The translations under genes were made by a program, and so were the position numbers. DNA of 64,000 nucleotides, from positions 22,650,001 through 22,714,000 of the forward strand of contig NC_089981.1 in the NCBI RefSeq assembly GCF_036417845.1, given 5' to 3'. Below the pieces are notes generated by a model that ran no database searches, was not told where the DNA came from, and saw only the letters and a list, made by a program, of their open reading frames with translations. Source of the stretch: Apteryx mantelli. Lineage: Eukaryota; Chordata; Aves; Apterygiformes; Apterygidae. Within the stretch, counting starts at the first letter, position 1. The number at the start of each line of letters is the position of its first letter. Positions 37,969 to 52,900 of the stretch are shown here, one piece after another.

Positions 37969-40900
37969 CTGTTTGGAAGAGAGAGGACCAGTTAGGACTT
38001 CTATATAGCTTTTTAGTCTTCACTTGGGAATTGATATGATGAGTTGTGACCAGTCTTCTACAAGATATGTAGAAGCAGTTGAACCAGATGGCGCTGTGCC
38101 ATTTAGTAGTGTTGTAAAATGCAGAAGTGAAACAAAAGCAAATCCTGGGGGTTGTATGGAGGATTAACAGGCTTGTAATATTTTAAAAGGCAATATACAG
38201 ACTTGGTTATTTAAAATCTGCACTTGGTTAGCCCTGAAGTCAAAATGCTTGTTAAAGTTCTTTAATATTTGGCCCTAACATGCCAAAATGCAAGATGGAG
38301 AGGGAAAAAAAAAAAAGAAAACCTGCAAGTAGATCTCTTTTAAAGCCTTGTCACTTTTCTTTAAACAAAATATTTGAACATCATTTCCTTTTACCTCTAA
38401 GTTTAGAGGAAAGAGCACCATCCTTAGTTAAAGGGTTCTACCAATCTACACAGACAGTGCAGCAATTTGTTCTATTTCAAGTTCTGATGATGACTCCTAC
38501 TGCAGGAGGAGTTCAGGTATATTGAGCTTTTGCCTTCCTTTTTAGGGCTGAATTTTTGAAGGGCTTATAGATGTTAGGCCTCAGGCCTCACTGGAAAATA
38601 ATACAATTTGATTTCCTCATTCTCCTTAAACTTCACTGAAAATCCCAAAGTAGCATAAATATTTCAATCTTTAGCTATTCCAGTGCACAGCTTTTAGTTT
38701 GTAAAAGGTCTCTGGTACAATCTGTTAGTAAAGATGTTAAATTGTACATGATTCTTTTGCACAGTTCATGGAGGAAGGGAGGAAAAAAAACCCTTCTTTT
38801 TCTTCCTCTGAAATGTAAGTACCAGCATCTAAGCTGATGACTGAATAATGTTATTTACTGGCTGTGAGGTCAGTTAACAGATAATAAGTAATAACATTTG
38901 CACAGTTTTTGTTGCTTTAACAGGAATAAAGCACAGGTTAAATAAATGATAGCTTGAATAAACAGATAAGATTTAAATTCTCTTCCAATAGTACTGTTAT
39001 CCTTGCAGTTGCTTTTCTGACCATGTTTGGCCACACGTTTAAGAGCCACGGTGCTGCCAGACTTGCTTCTATCTAATTTTTTTTAGTCAGTGGGAAGTTG
39101 CATAAATGTGGACTAGAATTTGGCTGGAAGTGGTTCCCTTCAGCTAAGGGAACTATAAACTCCTGGGGAAAAACTCTTTGCTGTAAGAATGGCAGTAAAG
39201 CGGAGAAAAGTCTGTGTGACTTTCCATTAAAACAAACTATTTTAATCGCCACTTTTCTTAGAGATTCTGATGAATGTTAAGCCTAGAGGAGCTTTAACAA
39301 CCCTTTTGAGAACTCTCAAGATACAAAGCTGATCGCTCAGTTTTCAAAATGCTGGGGGACACCTGAGCTCACTTTGAAAGGGAAAGGTTTTTGCTTCAGG
39401 ATTAAATTAATTGTTGTAAAAACAAAATCCTTCACTGCCTTCCCTTTCTTGAACATACTATTTGCTAAGATTACTGGGAATATCATAGCAGTTCTAACTT
39501 TTTTTTCCCCTAAATAACTGTGAGCCCTGCAATAGTGCTGCAGCTGAGTTCAAGATTATTAGTTTTATTGAAGCCATGACTTCCTGTCTGAAATGGTTTC
39601 CTAACAAGCAAGCAGAACTGCACAGACTGAGAGATGCCACACCTGTAACAGTAAAATGCCCCCAAGTTACACTATCAGGAAAACCTTGTGAGGCACCTGA
39701 CACTTCTCTCACCTAAACACATAATGTAATGTTTTGGTGTCCTCTCTTGGTGGTTTGAAAATGGGTATTTAGTAGTCTAACTGACCTTTTCCATCTTCTA
39801 CGAACCTGCAGCTTTGTCACTCTATGCATTGGCCTCTGTTTTTTAAATCTTGAGGAAGTGAGAAGACATTCACTGTTTAAATTGCAAATCTCTCCCCATT
39901 TACCCCATTACTGCTCATAGATTCTTCCTAGTTAGCTGGCTTGTACTGCAGGAGTACATTGCTGGATAGATACCAAACACATTTTTCTGCTTGAATTATA
40001 AAGGGGTGGTAGTTAATAAATAATAGTGCTTAAAGAGTGCCAAATAATAAAATGAAACAATTGTAGTATCAGTGCTACAGAAGTTCTCAAATATCCTTAC
40101 TTTGCTGAAGATGGACATGATCCTTCACATCGGACCAAAGTGATGTTTACAGAACAGCCTTTGTAAGTTATTTTGTCTTCATATTCAACCTCTCTACAAA
40201 GCTCTGTCAAATGTAAAAAGAAAAAAATGATAGCAGAAATTTATCGTGGTCTTTTAGAGTGACCTTGCTGGATGCAAAAGCCTCTGTACTGAGTTTCACA
40301 GAAAACCATTCCTATTGCATGACTTCAGTGGGACTGAGGGATAATTCACAAGTCACAAGGGAATAACACAGCAAGAAAGGATTTAAACTAGACACTGAAG
40401 TTGCATAAGATAAGGGGGCTCAGAAGGACAACTAAGAAAAACCAAGCAGCTGGAAAAACAAGAGTAAGAGACTTGCCTTTAAGAATGAAGTGCAAATTAT
40501 GTCCAGGAGGAAAAAACTCTAATCCACTGATGAGAACATACAGATGCAAATAAAACGATCATCTGACTAATTCTGGTGGAATTATTTCTGGTCCATAAAC
40601 TCCTTAATAGGTTTGACATATCAGAAAAACACATATATTTGCTCTTTAAAGGAGTTATTTATTTCTAGACACACTATATAATTGTCAGTCAAAAGCTCAT
40701 ACCTAAAACACCTGTCCCCCCCCAAAAAAATTTTTTTTCTTTCCTTCTTCCTTTACTAGATACAACACATAGTGCTACTTGTTAAGTAATAATTATATGT
40801 GCCGATGTTGTCTTTTTTTCTGGTCATCTCTTGACTTAGTGAGATGTTAAGCCCTGTATTCATACGAGTTGATGGAAGGCCTAAGCTGTCTGAAGAGTTG

Positions 40901-43900
40901 AAAGATTATTGTGTTTAAAAGTTGCTGTATTAAGAATACTACAAAGGCAGTTCATGCAGGTGTACCTCTTGCACTATGTTCTTTGTGCGCACTTAGGTTC
41001 CTTGCTTGAAGAAAGATTACGGAAGGAACTTGAATGTTGGTTATTTTTCAGTTAATACTATAGTAGGAAGTTGACAGTTCATCCTTGGAAAATAAGGAAA
41101 CTAATTGGACAACAGGGTCATCTACCTGTATCTCACAATCTAAGCTTAGACCCAGACAAGCATTTAACCTCTAACCATTCATTTTGGACTGAAAATTAAA
41201 GTGTTTTGAAAGGTATTGCTAATATTCTGCAACACTTGGAAGCACCTGAATTTTTCATTTAGGTCTGAAAAATGTGCAGAGAAGAGAAAATCCTCTGGAC
41301 TCATGAAACAAATAATAGGAGGCACTGCCTGTTAACTGCAAGGAAGTAACCTGGTAAGAGTATGGTTGGGAAGGTACTGTTTTGAAGCACTTTTCTTAAA
41401 AAAGGAAAATGAACATGAATGAAACCCAAAGCAGGCACCAAAACAGATTCGGGATTATTAGGGAAAATCCTTCTGCTTACAAAGTTCATACTTAGATTCC
41501 CTTTTTGTGAGGTGAAAATTGTGGGGAGGTGGGGGGAGGAAGGTCAAAGCTAGTGCAACAACAGAAAGCACCCCTCATCACTGTGTTAGACTGCCATTTC
41601 CTCATGTGCAGCTGGTCAGCCAAGTCTAGCCTGCTCTCTGCTTAAAAAGGTTGAAATTGAGCTGTTTGGTACTGCGTTATTTGGGAATAACAACAACGGG
41701 AATGGAAGCCAACTGTTAAGCTTTAAATCTATTGAAATAAAAGCTGGGTTTCTGCATGGAAGGGAATGGGGAATAGCTAAATAGTCTAAAGCATCTTGAA
41801 AAAGGCAAAAATTTGAAGGGGGAAATATCTCATGTGTGCTTCAGGAAATTCATCTATTCCCCCACAGATTTCTGAGCTTTTTAATAGTATTATTTTTCAT
41901 AATAGAAGGGTGGCCTAGTGTGTTTAAAAAAAAAATCAAGTCACAATAACTAAATGAATAAGAGAACTGCTTTATATGAGAGGATGGATGACAGATTGTG
42001 CATTCAACTGCTTGCTCTAGGCACACTCTCAATGCACAATTCTACCATGCCTCATGGCTGATTTCTACATGCTGCACTCTGCTGACATGGTTAACAGTGA
42101 AAATGTAGATGAAACAGGTCTCTGCTACGGGTGACTAAACCTACCGTTATATAGTGATGGTCACATCACCGTCTGAGAGAAGCAGTTAGTCATAAATACA
42201 GTTTCTTTAGTTGACTTTTTGAGACCCTGTATATAAATCAGTTTTGTGGAGTAAGACTCAGCCGATGACCTAGTTGGATGAGCGTGGTGTTCTGCTCTGT
42301 GCATTTTTTGTTGCTGTTAAGGACAAGGATATGCTTCTGGTTCAGTTGATCTGATTGTAATGAAGGAATGATGGACTTCATGTGAAGGTTCAATATGATT
42401 AAGGAAATGGTATACAGGTTTGATAAAAGATTTTGGATGCTTGACTCAAAGGTAAAAAAGATGCAAATGTTTATAGTCCCCTCATTATCAAGCAGTGTAG
42501 AAAAGGGCAGACCTCCAAGAATGCCACATACCTCCCATAATTCTTGAAAAAGATGACGAAGCAAGTGAAGATAGTAACTTGCCAGAGGTGAGCTTTCTTT
42601 AGGAGGTGTGCAAACAGAAAAGGAGAACAAATACTGAAAGTAGTATGTGACAGTAAAGATGAAACAGTAATAGGGAAGAAGGCAGTATGATAAGGGTAAA
42701 GTACACTTTTCTAATAGCTTCTCCCTTGTATGTTGAACTAACCCAAAACAGAATGTAGTAAGTAGCTGAAATTCAGAAATCAACTCTTCTCTGGATCCTC
42801 TAACAGCAGTTAAAACAAACATACAAAAAAATAACCATCGAGGAAATCCTACTTCCACTCACAGATTGAAATACACACTATTCATTCTGTTTCTTTCTTT
42901 TTTTCCTTAAAAGGTTAGTCTGTATTCCAGGAGGTGTTGAATGAAAACTGTTGTCTTCACTCTTTCTTCATAGGAGTAGAAACTATGGTTCTGCTACCCA
43001 TATGGAATATCATTATAAATGCATAGGTAACTCTGTGCGTTCACACCAGCGTTCCTGATTCCTATACCATAGTTCTTAAAGTAGGATAGTTCTGTTTCAG
43101 AGCAGTAGAGAGATCAGTAGGAGTCTGTGTGCCTTTCTTTCCAAGTTATGCAGAAACTGTTGAGTGTGGTATTCCTTCAGTCACTACATGTTAGGTTATA
43201 ATTATGCACAGGAACCAAAGACAATCACTGTACCTAGAAAACTGAGAAAAAGGTACCCTGCAGAGCAGGTACCAGTCAACTTCACATGTGAAAGAAGACA
43301 ATATGAGAGAGAACGGGAGGACTGCAAGATTCAAAGGATGGTCTGCCCAGATAAATGATGTCTTAAACAGCTTAACAGGGATTTTAAGATAAGAAACATT
43401 CTTGATTCTACAGCTCTCATTCTGATCTGCATCTTGTCATCAGCCTTAACTCATCTTTCTTCATGTATACATAAGTATATATCTAGGAGCCTGCTGTTAC
43501 AAACACAAGGACATTCAGAAAGCTACTCTACAAAAAAAAAAAAGGCTGAAGAAAAAAAAAAAGAGCAAATGTATATACAGTCTTTGGTTATGACATCACT
43601 TGTAACAATTCAGAAGTATTCATACACTGATGAAAATATATGGCTAAAGGCAAAAAGATGATATAGGAAATAATACATTACCTTGTGGTACTGTTACTGA
43701 TCTAGCAGAAGCTGAGGACCTTGTGAGTATGGAAGTGAAAGAAGGAAAAGATGTGGTGCGAGTGGAGGTTGGTGCTGTGGTTTGCAACGAAGTCCTTTCA
43801 ACAGATGGGATCTCTGTAGAAGCACTAGTAATGAGAGTGGAAGCAAAAGTAACTCTTGTAGGTAAGACACTTGCTATCACAACCGGAGTGGACTTGCCAG

Positions 43901-46900
43901 ACATACTAGTAGGAATTATTATTGATGAAGTTTGGCTGTGTAAAGTAGAGGTGCTTGTAGTGTTTGGGGAGGAAGAAAAAGATGTGGTACTCCTTGTAGA
44001 CCTGAAGCTTGAAGGAGGAAGGGTTGTAGGCGTGGGCTTTGGCCTAGTCGTTGTGGGAGACTTGGTCGAGACTGTGGACGGGGCGGCAAATGGCACGTGG
44101 GTGCTGAGCGGCGTGCTGGAGGCCGAGGTGGTGGGAGGAGAGCTGGGGATCCGCGTCGTCCTTGTCAGCGGCACTTTGGGGCTGGTGGTGGGGCTGGTCG
44201 CTCTGGACACGGAGGTCTTGGAGGTGGTGCTGGGGGACGTGGCCGGGGTGGTTCTCCGGGTGGTCAGATGTGGCAGAACATGTGGCACAGTTGGCTTTTT
44301 GTGGGTGACGGCTGCCAGGAGGAAAGTGCAGCATGACTGACGGTGGTAGGGCAAGAGGCGGAAGGCAAGCGAGGCGAGCAGCTGACCCGGCACCAAGCTC
44401 CGCGTGGGGGGCAGTGACAAGAAAGGCAGGACTGGGCCCCTCCGAGTCTTGGGAGGCACAGACGGAGGAGTGGGGCAATGCCTGGGGCCGTGTCCCTCCC
44501 CATCCTCCTCCTCTCTTGGAACGCGGCGCAGGGACTGGGCCTGAGGGATGCCCACCAACAAGTGAGCTCCTCCTGCCTCTTCCTGGAGCTCCTGAGCAAG
44601 GAAGAAGAGCCTCCATGCACATGTGTGACTCCCTCCAAGCAGCATGGAGAGGGTACTGTCCGCCTGCTCCAGGCTGGGCGGGGAAGGCTCTCTGGCAGAG
44701 GCCTGTGGCCCAGGGAAAGACCCGGAAGGGTCAAGGGCAGAGGACGCAGTCAGGGGCAACGTGCGGGCCAGATCCAGGACCCCTCCAGGTCCAAGGAGTC
44801 CCAGTGCCAAAGGCAAGGGGGAATGGAGCACAGCTACACTAACCAGAAGCCCCCACGGAACGTGCTGCTGGGGAGAGGAGGGCGCACGCTGGAAAGAGCA
44901 GGCAGAGCAGCAGGAGGGCAGGAGCAAGACTTACCGGGATGCGATGGGCTCGGCGGTGTTGAGGACACAGTTGAGGAGGGGGAAGAAGCAGACGACGGGA
45001 GGGGGCTCGTTTTGGCCGTGGAGGGTGCGGAGGACTCAGCTGGGAGAGTCTCTGTTGAAACACTGGTCGTTGCGGGAGAGGCTCTGGACGTTAGCGTTGT
45101 AGGCGTGGGCTTTGGCCTAGTCGTTGTGGGAGACTTGGTCGAGACTGTGGACGGGGCGGCAAATGGCACGTGGGTGCTGAGCGGCGTGCTGGAGGCCGAG
45201 GTGGTGGGAGGAGAGCTGGGGATCCGCGTCGTCCTTGTCAGCGGCACTTTGGGGCTGGTGGTGGGGCTGGTCGCTCTGGACACGGAGGTCTTGGAGGTGG
45301 TGCTGGGGGACGTGGCCGGGGTGGTTCTCCGGGTGGTCACAGGCGGCACGGTTGGCTCTTTGGGGGTGACGGCTGCCAGGAGGAAAGTGCAGCATGACTG
45401 ACGGTGGTAGGGCAAGAGGCGGAAGGCAAGCGAGGCGAGCAGCTGACCCGGTACCAAGCTCCGCGTGGGGGGCAGTGACAAGAAAGGCAGGACTGGGCCC
45501 CTCCGAGTCTTGGGAGGCACAGACGGAGGAGTGGGGCAATGCCTGGGGCCGAGTCCCTCCCCAACCTCCTCCTCTCTTGGAACGCGGCGCAGGGACTGGG
45601 CCTGAGGGATGCCCACCAACAAGTGAGCTCCTCCTGCCTCTTCCTGGAGCTCCTGAGCAAGGAAGAAGAGCCTCCATGCACATGTGTGACTCCCTCCAAG
45701 CAGCATGGAGAGGGTACTGTCCGCCTGCTCCAGGCTGGGCGGGGAAGGCTCTCTGGCAGAGGCCTGTGGCCCAGGGAAAGACCCGGAAGGGTCAAGGGCA
45801 GAGGACGCAGTCAGGGGCAACGTGCGGGCCAGATCCAGGACCCCTCCAGGTCCAAGGAGTCCCAGTGCCAAAGGCAAGGGGGAATGGAGCACAGCTACAC
45901 TAACCAGAAGCCCCCACGGAACGTGCTGCTGGGGAGAGGAGGGCGCACGCTGGAAAGAGCAGGCAGAGCAGCAGGAGGGCAGGAGCAAGACTTACCGGGA
46001 TGCGATGGGCTCGGCGGTGTTGAGGACACAGTTGAGGAGGGGGAAGAAGCAGACGACGGGAGGGGGCTCGTTTTGGCCGTGGAGGGTGCGGAGGACTCAG
46101 CTGGGAGAGTCTCTGTTGAAACACTGGTCGTTGCGGGAGAGGCTCTGGACGTTAGCGTTGTAGGCGTGGGCTTTGGCCTAGTCGTTGTGGGAGACTTGGT
46201 CGAGACTGTGGACGGGGCGGCAAATGGCACGTGGGTGCTGAGCGGCGTGCTGGAGGCCGAGGTGGTGGGAGGAGAGCTGGGGATCCGCGTCGTCCTTGTC
46301 AGCGGCACTTTGGGGCTGGTGGTGGGGCTGGTCGCTCTGGACACGGAGGTCTTGGAGGTGGTGCTGGGGGACGTGGCCGGGGTGGTTCTCCGGGTGGTCA
46401 CATGTGGCAGAACATGTGGCACAGTTGGCTTTTTGTGGGTGACGGCTGCCAGGAGGAAAGTGCAGCATGACTGACGGTGGTAGGGCAAGAGGCGGAAGGC
46501 AAGCGAGGCGAGCAGCTGACCCGGCACCAAGCTCCGCGTGGGGGGCAGTGACAAGAAAGGCAGGACTGGGCCCCTCCGAGTCTTGGGAGGCACAGACGGA
46601 GGAGTGGGGCAATGCCTGGGGCCGTGTCCCTCCCCATCCTCCTCCTCTCTTGGAACGCGGCGCAGGGACTGGGCCTGAGGGATGCCCACCAACAAGTGAG
46701 CTCCTCCTGCCTCTTCCTGGAGCTCCTGAGCAAGGAAGAAGAGCCTCCATGCACATGTGTGACTCCCTCCAAGCAGCATGGAGAGGGTACTGTCCGCCTG
46801 CTCCAGGCTGGGCGGGGAAGGCTCTCTGGCAGAGGCCTGTGGCCCAGGGAAAGACCCGGAAGGGTCAAGGGCAGAGGACGCAGTCAGGGGCAACGTGCGG

Positions 46901-49900
46901 GCCAGATCCAGGACCCCTCCAGGTCCAAGGAGTCCCAGTGCCAAAGGCAAGGGGGAATGGAGCACAGCTACACTAACCAGAAGCCCCCACGGAACGTGCT
47001 GCTGGGGAGAGGAGGGCGCACGCTGGAAAGAGCAGGCAGAGCAGCAGGAGGGCAGGAGCAAGACTTACCGGGATGCGATGGGCTCGGCGGTGTTGAGGAC
47101 ACAGTTGAGGAGGGGGAAGAAGCAGACGACGGGAGGGGGCTCGTTTTGGCCGTGGAGGGTGCGGAGGACTCAGCTGGGAGAGTCTCTGTTGAAACACTGG
47201 TCGTTGCGGGAGAGGCTCTGGACGTTAGCGTTGTAGGCGTGGGCTTTGGCCTAGTCGTTGTGGGAGACTTGGTCGAGACTGTGGACGGGGCGGCAAATGG
47301 CACGTGGGTGCTGAGCGGCGTGCTGGAGGCCGAGGTGGTGGGAGGAGAGCTGGGGATCCGCGTCGTCCTTGTCAGCGGCACTTTGGGGCTGGTGGTGGGG
47401 CTGGTCGCTCTGGACACGGAGGTCTTGGAGGTGGTGCTGGGGGACGTGGCCGGGGTGGTTCTCCGGGTGGTCAGATGTGGCAGAACATGTGGCACGGTTG
47501 GCTTTTTGTGGGTGACGGCTGCCAGGAGGAAAGTGCAGCATGACTGACGGTGGTAGGGCAAGAGGCGGAAGGCAAGCGAGGCGAGCAGCTGACCCGGCAC
47601 CAAGCTCCGCGTGGGGGGCAGTGACAAGAAAGGCAGGACTGGGCCCCTCCGAGTCTTGGGAGGCACAGACGGAGGAGTGGGGCAATGCCTGGGGCCGAGT
47701 CCCTCCCCAACCTCCTCCTCTCTTGGAACGCGGCGCAGGGACTGGGCCTGAGGGATGCCCACCAACAAGTGAGCTCCTCCTGCCTCTTCCTGGAGCTCCT
47801 GAGCAAGGAAGAAGAGCCTCCATGCACATGTGTGACTCCCTCCAAGCAGCATGGAGAGGGTACTGTCCGCCTGCTCCAGGCTGGGCGGGGAAGGCTCTCT
47901 GGCAGAGGCCTGTGGCCCAGGGAAAGACCCGGAAGGGTCAAGGGCAGAGGACGCAGTCAGGGGCAACGTGCGGGCCAGATCCAGGACCCCTCCAGGTCCA
48001 AGGAGTCCCAGTGCCAAAGGCAAGGGGGAATGGAGCACAGCTACACTAACCAGAAGCCCCCACGGAACGTGCTGCTGGGGAGAGGAGGGCGCACGCTGGA
48101 AAGAGCAGGCAGAGCAGCAGGAGGGCAGGAGCAAGACTTACCGGGATGCGATGGGCTCGGCGGTGTTGAGGACACAGTTGAGGAGGGGGAAGAAGCAGAC
48201 GACGGGAGGGGGCTCGTTTTGGCCGTGGAGGGTGCGGAGGACTCAGCTGGGAGAGTCTCTGTTGAAACACTGGTCGTTGCGGGAGAGGCTCTGGACGTTA
48301 GCGTTGTAGGCGTGGGCTTTGGCCTAGTCGTTGTGGGAGACTTGGTCGAGACTGTGGACGGGGCGGCAAATGGCACGTGGGTGCTGAGCGGCGTGCTGGA
48401 GGCCGAGGTGGTGGGAGGAGAGCTGGGGATCCGCGTCGTCCTTGTCAGCGGCACTTTGGGGCTGGTGGTGGGGCTGGTCGCTCTGGACACGGAGGTCTTG
48501 GAGGTGGTGCTGGGGGACGTGGCCGGGGTGGTTCTCCGGGTGGTCACATGTGGCAGAACATGTGGCACAGTTGGCTTTTTGTGGGTGACGGCTGCCAGGA
48601 GGAAAGTGCAGCATGACTGACGGTGGTAGGGCAAGAGGCGGAAGGCAAGCGAGGCGAGCAGCTGACCCGGCACCAAGCTCCGCGTGGGGGGCAGTGACAA
48701 GAAAGGCAGGACTGGGCCCCTCCGAGTCTTGGGAGGCACAGACGGAGGAGTGGGGCAATGCCTGGGGCCGTGTCCCTCCCCATCCTCCTCCTCTCTTGGA
48801 ACGCGGCGCAGGGACTGGGCCTGAGGGATGCCCACCAACAAGTGAGCTCCTCCTGCCTCTTCCTGGAGCTCCTGAGCAAGGAAGAAGAGCCTCCATGCAC
48901 ATGTGTGACTCCCTCCAAGCAGCATGGAGAGGGTACTGTCCGCCTGCTCCAGGCTGGGCGGGGAAGGCTCTCTGGCAGAGGCCTGTGGCCCAGGGAAAGA
49001 CCCGGAAGGGTCAAGGGCAGAGGACGCAGTCAGGGGCAACGTGCGGGCCAGATCCAGGACCCCTCCAGGTCCAAGGAGTCCCAGTGCCAAAGGCAAGGGG
49101 GAATGGAGCACAGCTACACTAACCAGAAGCCCCCACGGAACGTGCTGCTGGGGAGAGGAGGGCGCACGCTGGAAAGAGCAGGCAGAGCAGCAGGAGGGCA
49201 GGAGCAAGACTTACCGGGATGCGATGGGCTCGGCGGTGTTGAGGACACAGTTGAGGAGGGGGAAGAAGCAGACGACGGGAGGGGGCTCGTTTTGGCCGTG
49301 GAGGGTGCGGAGGACTCAGCTGGGAGAGTCTCTGTTGAAACACTGGTCGTTGCGGGAGAGGCTCTGGACGTTAGCGTTGTAGGCGTGGGCTTTGGCCTAG
49401 TCGTTGTGGGAGACTTGGTCGAGACTGTGGACGGGGCGGCAAATGGCACGTGGGTGCTGAGCGGCGTGCTGGAGGCCGAGGTGGTGGGAGGAGAGCTGGG
49501 GATCCGCGTCGTCCTTGTCAGCGGCACTTTGGGGCTGGTGGTGGGGCTGGTCGCTCTGGACACGGAGGTCTTGGAGGTGGTGCTGGGGGACGTGGCCGGG
49601 GTGGTTCTCCGGGTGGTCAGATGTGGCAGAACATGTGGCACAGTTGGCTTTTTGTGGGTGACGGCTGCCAGGAGGAAAGTGCAGCATGACTGACGGTGGT
49701 AGGGCAAGAGGCGGAAGGCAAGCGAGGCGAGCAGCTGACCCGGCACCAAGCTCCGCGTGGGGGGCAGTGACAAGAAAGGCAGGACTGGGCCCCTCCGAGT
49801 CTTGGGAGGCACAGACAGAGGAGTGGGGCAATGCCTGGGGCCGTGTCCCTCCCCATCCTCCTCCTCTCTTGGAACGCGGCGCAGGGACTGGGCCTGAGGG

Positions 49901-52900
49901 ATGCCCACCAACAAGTGAGCTCCTCCTGCCTCTTCCTGGAGCTCCTGAGCAAGGAAGAAGAGCCTCCATGCACATGTGTGACTCCCTCCAAGCAGCATGG
50001 AGAGGGTACTGTCCGCCTGCTCCAGGCTGGGCGGGGAAGGCTCTCTGGCAGAGGCCTGTGGCCCAGGGAAAGACCCGGAAGGGTCAAGGGCAGAGGACGC
50101 AGTCAGGGGCAACGTGCGGGCCAGATCCAGGACCCCTCCAGGTCCAAGGAGTCCCAGTGCCAAAGGCAAGGGGGAATGGAGCACAGCTACACTAACCAGA
50201 AGCCCCCACGGAACGTGCTGCTGGGGAGAGGAGGGCGCACGCTGGAAAGAGCAGGCAGAGCAGCAGGAGGGCAGGAGCAAGACTTACCGGGATGCGATGG
50301 GCTCGGCGGTGTTGAGGACACAGTTGAGGAGGGGGAAGAAGCAGACGACGGGAGGGGGCTCGTTTTGGCCGTGGAGGGTGCGGAGGACTCAGCTGGGAGA
50401 GTCTCTGTTGAAACACTGGTCGTTGCGGGAGAGGCTCTGGACGTTAGCGTTGTAGGCGTGGGCTTTGGCCTAGTCGTTGTGGGAGACTTGGTCGAGACTG
50501 TGGACGGGGCGGCAAATGGCACGTGGGTGCTGAGCGGCGTGCTGGAGGCCGAGGTGGTGGGAGGAGAGCTGGGGATCCGCGTCGTCCTTGTCAGCGGCAC
50601 TTTGGGGCTGGTGGTGGGGCTGGTCGCTCTGGACACGGAGGTCTTGGAGGTGGTGCTGGGGGACGTGGCCGGGGTGGTTCTCCGGGTGGTCACAGGCGGC
50701 ACGGTTGGCTCTTTGGGGGTGACGGCTGCCAGGAGGAAAGTGCAGCATGACTGACAGTGGTAGGGCAAGAGGCGGAAGGCAAGCGAGGCGAGCAGCTGAC
50801 CCGGCACCAAGCTCCGCGTGGGGGGCAGTGACAAGAAAGGCAGGACTGGGCCCCTCCGAGTCTTGGGAGGCACAGACGGAGGAGTGGGGCAATGCCTGGG
50901 GCCGTGTCCCTCCCCATCCTCCTCCTCTCTTGGAACGCGGCGCAGGGACTGGGCCTGAGGGATGCCCACCAACAAGTGAGCTCCTCCTGCCTCTTCCTGG
51001 AGCTCCTGAGCAAGGAAGAAGAGCCTCCATGCACATGTGTGACTCCCTCCAAGCAGCATGGAGAGGGTACTGTCCGCCTGCTCCAGGCTGGGCGGGGAAG
51101 GCTCTCTGGCAGAGGCCTGTGGCCCAGGGAAAGACCCGGAAGGGTCAAGGGCAGAGGACGCAGTCAGGGGCAACGTGCGGGCCAGATCCAGGACCCCTCC
51201 AGGTCCAAGGAGTCCCAGTGCCAAAGGCAAGGGGGAATGGAGCACAGCTACACTAACCAGAAGCCCCCACGGAACGTGCTGCTGGGGAGAGGAGGGCGCA
51301 CGCTGGAAAGAGCAGGCAGAGCAGCAGGAGGGCAGGAGCAAGACTTACCGGGATGCGATGGGCTCGGCGGTGTTGAGGACACAGTTGAGGAGGGGGAAGA
51401 AGCAGACGACGGGAGGGGGCTCGTTTTGGCCGTGGAGGGTGCGGAGGACTCAGCTGGGAGAGTCTCTGTTGAAACACTGGTCGTTGCGGGAGAGGCTCTG
51501 GACGTTAGCGTTGTAGGCGTGGGCTTTGGCCTAGTCGTTGTGGGAGACTTGGTCGAGACTGTGGACGGGGCGGCAAATGGCACGTGGGTGCTGAGCGGCG
51601 TGCTGGAGGCCGAGGTGGTGGGAGGAGAGCTGGGGATCCGCGTCGTCCTTGTCAGCGGCACTTTGGGGCTGGTGGTGGGGCTGGTCGCTCTGGACACGGA
51701 GGTCTTGGAGGTGGTGCTGGGGGACGTGGCCGGGGTGGTTCTCCGGGTGGTCAGATGTGGCAGAACATGTGGCACAGTTGGCTTTTTGTGGGTGACGGCT
51801 GCCAGGAGGAAAGTGCAGCATGACTGACGGTGGTAGGGCAAGAGGCGGAAGGCAAGCGAGGCGAGCAGCTGACCCGGCACCAAGCTCCGCGTGGGGGGCA
51901 GTGACAAGAAAGGCAGGACTGGGCCCCTCCGAGTCTTGGGAGGCACAGACGGAGGAGTGGGGCAATGCCTGGGGCCGAGTCCCTCCCCAACCTCCTCCTC
52001 TCTTGGAACGCGGCGCAGGGACTGGGCCTGAGGGATGCCCACCAACAAGTGAGCTCCTCCTGCCTCTTCCTGGAGCTCCTGAGCAAGGAAGAAGAGCCTC
52101 CATGCACATGTGTGACTCCCTCCAAGCAGCATGGAGAGGGTACTGTCCGCCTGCTCCAGGCTGGGCGGGGAAGGCTCTCTGGCAGAGGCCTGTGGCCCAG
52201 GGAAAGACCCGGAAGGGTCAAGGGCAGAGGACGCAGTCAGGGGCAACGTGCGGGCCAGATCCAGGACCCCTCCAGGTCCAAGGAGTCCCAGTGCCAAAGG
52301 CAAGGGGGAATGGAGCACAGCTACACTAACCAGAAGCCCCCACGGAACGTGCTGCTGGGGAGAGGAGGGCGCACGCTGGAAAGAGCAGGCAGAGCAGCAG
52401 GAGGGCAGGAGCAAGACTTACCGGGATGCGATGGGCTCGGCGGTGTTGAGGACACAGTTGAGGAGGGGGAAGAAGCAGACGACGGGAGGGGGCTCGTTTT
52501 GGCCGTGGAGGGTGCGGAGGACTCAGCTGGGAGAGTCTCTGTTGAAACACTGGTCATTGCGGGAGAGGCTCTGGACGTTAGCGTTGTAGGCGTGGGCTTT
52601 GGCCTAGTCGTTGTGGGAGACTTGGTCGAGACTGTGGACGGGGCGGCAAATGGCACGTGGGTGCTGAGCGGCGTGCTGGAGGCCGAGGTGGTGGGAGGAG
52701 AGCTGGGGATCCGCGTCGTCCTTGTCAGCGGCACTTTGGGGCTGGTGGTGGGGCTGGTCGCTCTGGACACGGAGGTCTTGGAGGTGGTGCTGGGGGACGT
52801 GGCCGGGGTGGTTCTCCGGGTGGTCAGATGTGGCAGAACATGTGGCACAGTTGGCTTTTTGTGGGTGACGGCTGCCAGGAGGAAAGTGCAGCATGACTGA

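Noticed and set aside
43164-43358. 64-codon + strand frame with basic, Cys-containing sequence
   Set aside because: Lies in a MUC6 intron on the opposite strand, no domain, no splice support.
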